This document shows, one piece after another, positions 34,072-36,218 of a stretch of 36,218 nt of DNA. The stretch is taken from positions 1 to 36,218 of the forward strand of contig JAJECK010000126.1 of the NCBI GenBank assembly GCA_022822085.1. Direction: 5' to 3'. Numbering within the stretch: position 1 is the stretch's first letter; each line of letters starts with the position of its first letter. A program made the translations under genes and the position numbers. Under the pieces are notes generated by a model. That model ran no database searches. It had not been told where the DNA came from and worked only from the letters and a program-made list of their open reading frames with translations. This DNA is from Candidatus Poribacteria bacterium. Its GTDB lineage: Bacteria > Poribacteria > WGA-4E > WGA-3G.

Positions 34072-34961
34072 ATGAACAGACACACTATTATTTCATTGAT
34101 ACTGTTTTTGCTTGTTATATGTTCACCATTTTACTTTCATGTATGTTTGGCACAGGCAAATGGTGAAGGTTCAGCGGAAAATAAGTTTAAGTTAGAGCTT
34201 GAACCAGCGAATCCATCTACTTGGCCGGGGTGGCGGCCTGAATATAAAAAGAATGCGTTATTTGTTGCCACCATCACAGGTGAGACATCGACAGGTGTAG
34301 CAATTACGAAATTTACGAAAGTCCGGTTTACGTTTAATCTTGGCGAACCTTCACGATGGGAAGGTGTCTGCATGAATTTTAAGGGAGATCCCGATGTAAA
34401 GAAGTCCTATGATTTATTTTTCCGAAAAGGAGATAACGCGAGCGGTTCGGGATATATATATATACGGTGGAGCGTCCGATAGAGGTTCCGGGCGAGAAAA
34501 AGAATACGTCAGGTAATGTTGAGATAGGATTAGGGATGACAGAAACGGGAGGCGATAATAGTAGTGTTACTGTCTCTGTCCGTGTTAACGATAATGGTGC
34601 GGTCGGTATTTTATCTGCAAGTGCTGCCTTCAACTACGAAGACCCCCGTTCAGGAAGCTCATCATCGACGGGGGATGCAAGTGATAAGATTAGTATTTCT
34701 TTAGACAACAATGGCAACGATATTGCGGATGGCTGGTTAGATGACCATATTCACGATTATAACCCGTGGGATGATAAAGAAAATGGTCCCGGTATCAATA
34801 TGCACACGGGTGATGGTTTCACCGTTTTTGAAGAATATCGTGGGTTCATGATTGACGGAGGACATTCTTGTTCCATCAATTTGACATCTACATTTTTCAC
34901 GAAATGTGATATACTTAACACCGTGTACGATTCATCCTGCATACAGAAAACAGCAATATAA
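34072..34961 (+). pseudogene. Family-B secreted protein, frameshifted at an AT run (B2)
   Basis: Frame 1 (34072-34482) gives a signal peptide (MNRHTIISLILFLLVICS, ending CLAQA) and KFKLELEPANPSTWPGWRPE, but ends GSGYIYIRWSVR then stop. Frame 2 (open to 34961) continues with GASAAFN-like beta sequence and the Ca-loop DNNGNDIADGWLDDHIHDYN and GDGFTVFEEYRGFMIDGGH, almost identical to B1. The break lies at the (AT)6A run 34452-34464. Removing one AT gives GYIYTVERPIEVPGEKK and restores one protein of about 295 residues. TAGGAGA precedes the ATG. The gene is either dead in this isolate or switched by slippage. Sequence error is also possible. Confidence 0.75.
34452..34464. repeat. AT-dinucleotide run at the B2 frameshift
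   Basis: ATATATATATATA, six AT units plus A, lies inside the B2 coding region. Gain or loss of one unit changes the frame by two bases. Eleven bases instead of thirteen would keep B2 open. Confidence 0.85.
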
Positions 34962-35042
34962 GAAATAATCATTTATATAAATTCCGCCAGCACAACATTC
35001 CACAGAACAATCGAGCCTCGGCGTTGAAAAAGGAGAAATACA

Positions 35043-36032
35043 ATGAAACTGCGAATTGAAAACTTGACAACTTTATTGATGATGACAGTTATGCTTTTTG
35101 CGGGTTGTTCGGGATGTGCACAGAAAAATGTGCAACCGCAACAACAAGCTGAAACACCACCATCACAAACACCCACAATCAAGTTAGAACCTGAACAAAT
35201 ACCTGACGAACAGCAAGAAGTTACGGATATACAACAGCAAAAACAATCCCCTTTGATATATCCGTATCGACACAACCCAAATGTCTTATTGCCATTTCCA
35301 CAGCCAGTTATCCCACCACAAGTGCATAAAAGTGCAAATGCAGCTGCGAAAGCAGCAAAGAATGACAGATTAGCAGCTGCGAGAAAAGAGGGTGTAAAAT
35401 TAAAATTTAAAGAAAAAGAAACAATAGGTAGGAATGCAGCAGATCGAACTATTGTTGAAGCCATTGGTAATCTTGCATACGCACAATATCTTGCTCATCG
35501 TTGGAAAAGTAGAGCTTATCCATTTGCTGAAAAAGCATTGGCAGAAAAACCAAACGATTATGATGTCCTGCTGACATGGGTATATTTATATGCGTCTCGA
35601 CATCCACTTGAAGATAGTCAGCGTGTGTATGATTCTGATGATCCAGAGAGGCTTGACGCAGTTCGTAGACTATATGAGATGAATCCCAACCATCCCTATG
35701 TTTTACAGGAACTCGCTAAAATAATCTATCCGCAACACCCGCAAGAAGCTTTGGGATATGCCCAAAAAGCACTGCAGCTTGAATATCGTTATGTGACCGA
35801 TGGCCTGGATGGGATCTGTTATTTTCAATTGGGCGATTACGAAAACGCACTCGCTGCATTTAAACGGTCCCTTGTAGCCGCAGACGATGCAAAGAAATAT
35901 GGTCATGAGAACCGAATAGCATACGTCAAACGCATTATGAGCGATCCAGAAACTCAAAAGAAATTGCAAACGTGGCGAAAAGAGAATGTACCATTGATGG
36001 GTATCACAAGCGGGTGGAGACGACCAAGGTAA
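35043..36032 (+). CDS. Family-A TPR-like lipoprotein (A5)
   Basis: A 329-residue lipoprotein with signal MKLRIENLTTLLMMTVMLFA and Cys22 in FAGC. A Gln/Pro-rich linker runs to about residue 90, then an Ala/Lys-rich helix (KSANAAAKAAKNDRLAAARK). The C-terminal TPR region reads EKALAEKPNDYDVLLTWVYL, RLDAVRRLYEMNPNHPYVLQ, PQEALGYAQKALQLEY, YFQLGDYENALAAFKRS, related to A2 and A4 but clearly diverged. It is the best intact relative of the broken A1 gene. AAGGAG lies upstream of the ATG. The 150 or so bases before it are almost identical to those before A4, continuing the B1/B2 duplication. Confidence 0.86.
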   Translation: MKLRIENLTTLLMMTVMLFAGCSGCAQKNVQPQQQAETPPSQTPTIKLEPEQIPDEQQEVTDIQQQKQSPLIYPYRHNPNVLLPFPQPVIPPQVHKSANAAAKAAKNDRLAAARKEGVKLKFKEKETIGRNAADRTIVEAIGNLAYAQYLAHRWKSRAYPFAEKALAEKPNDYDVLLTWVYLYASRHPLEDSQRVYDSDDPERLDAVRRLYEMNPNHPYVLQELAKIIYPQHPQEALGYAQKALQLEYRYVTDGLDGICYFQLGDYENALAAFKRSLVAADDAKKYGHENRIAYVKRIMSDPETQKKLQTWRKENVPLMGITSGWRRPR

Positions 36033-36088
36033 TCATATAGAGACAAGATAAGCCTTTTATTTTAGTAATCTTTATATAAGAAGTCATA

Positions 36089-36117
36089 TTGAGTAAAACC
36101 TATAAATATGTTAGAAT
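36089..36117 (+). promoter_or_regulatory. Promoter of the gene at the right edge
   Basis: TTGAGT and TAGAAT are separated by 17 bases. The start would fall near 36124, about 46 nt before the ATG at 36170. Confidence 0.5.
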
Positions 36118-36169
36118 AAAGATATGAACATTAATAATTTAGGTACTATTTTTTATGAAAGGTTCTCTT

Positions 36170-36218
36170 ATGGCTAACACACCTAAAAAACAACTTAATT
36201 TCAAGAGTCTTCCGAAAC
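36170..36218 (+). CDS. Start of an unidentified gene (cut by window edge)
   Basis: The first 16 codons read MANTPKKQLNFKSLPK. The start follows AAAGG by seven bases and a promoter lies upstream. An in-frame ATG at 36155 would add MKGSL, but it lies on the ribosome site. Too little is visible to name a product. Confidence 0.5.
   Translation, partial: MANTPKKQLNFKSLPK

Overview
The window looks like chromosomal DNA from an uncultured bacterium, most likely Candidatus Poribacteria or a close relative. This is an inference with no marker-gene proof. It rests on AT-rich, loosely packed DNA with short operons, on family content (two PhyH-type dioxygenases, an ACMSD-like amidohydrolase, a Gfo/Idh/MocA oxidoreductase, an MtaA-like UroD protein, SUMF1, WD40, Kelch and PQQ-type propellers, DUF3500), on a degraded C-terminal module ending in a TTxWxxLK-like tail that I associate with secreted poribacterial proteins, and on abundant small palindromic repeats. 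Housekeeping anchors are serA and guaB.

Layout. 1-4410 (all minus strand) is an unstable edge: the 5' end of a pyruvate/indolepyruvate decarboxylase-like gene, a broken secreted-protein tail, a DUF805 membrane protein, a fragment of a tyrosine-recombinase 3' end, a 308-residue protein with internal duplications, an intact tyrosine recombinase, and a membrane-anchored protein made of about 22-24-residue repeats. 4922-10237 (plus) is a tight five-gene operon: amidohydrolase, two PhyH dioxygenases, a DUF420 membrane protein and an exported WD40 protein with about 14 blades. 10726-13607 (plus) holds a DUF3500 lipoprotein, an overlapping methyltransferase and a secreted Kelch protein. 13782-19127 (minus) holds a predicted ATP-grasp-like protein, a coiled-coil membrane protein, a SUMF1-type lipoprotein and serA. 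20184-24404 (plus), behind a strong promoter, holds a PQQ-propeller membrane protein, a beta-lactamase-fold protein, an unknown protein and an MtaA-like UroD-family protein. Then come a GspC/PilP-like protein, a Gfo/Idh/MocA oxidoreductase (minus) and guaB.

The most unusual part is 28585-36032. Two unrelated gene families alternate there: family A, TPR-like lipoproteins with an MKLRIENFT-type signal peptide, and family B, secreted proteins carrying a calcium-loop motif DNNGNDIADGW followed by a GDGFTVFEEYRGFM block. Intact, frameshifted and fragmentary copies follow one another (A1 broken, B0 remnant, A2, A3, A fragment, B1, A4, B2 frameshifted, A5), with nearly identical 3' blocks that indicate recent duplication or gene conversion. 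A1 is broken by an 11-copy, 57-bp tandem array that appears to have grown from one arm of a palindromic mobile repeat whose intact form lies at 19335-19586. B2 is frameshifted at an AT-dinucleotide run, and removing one AT unit restores the frame.

Several families of MITE-like palindromes sit between operons (10292-10377, 15311-15574, 17422-17540, 19335-19586, 25606-25723). Near-consensus sigma-70-type promoters precede serA, guaB, the PQQ gene, the ATP-grasp-like gene and the GspC-like gene, so a vegetative sigma factor with ordinary -35/-10 preference is inferred. I saw no tRNA, rRNA or CRISPR array.
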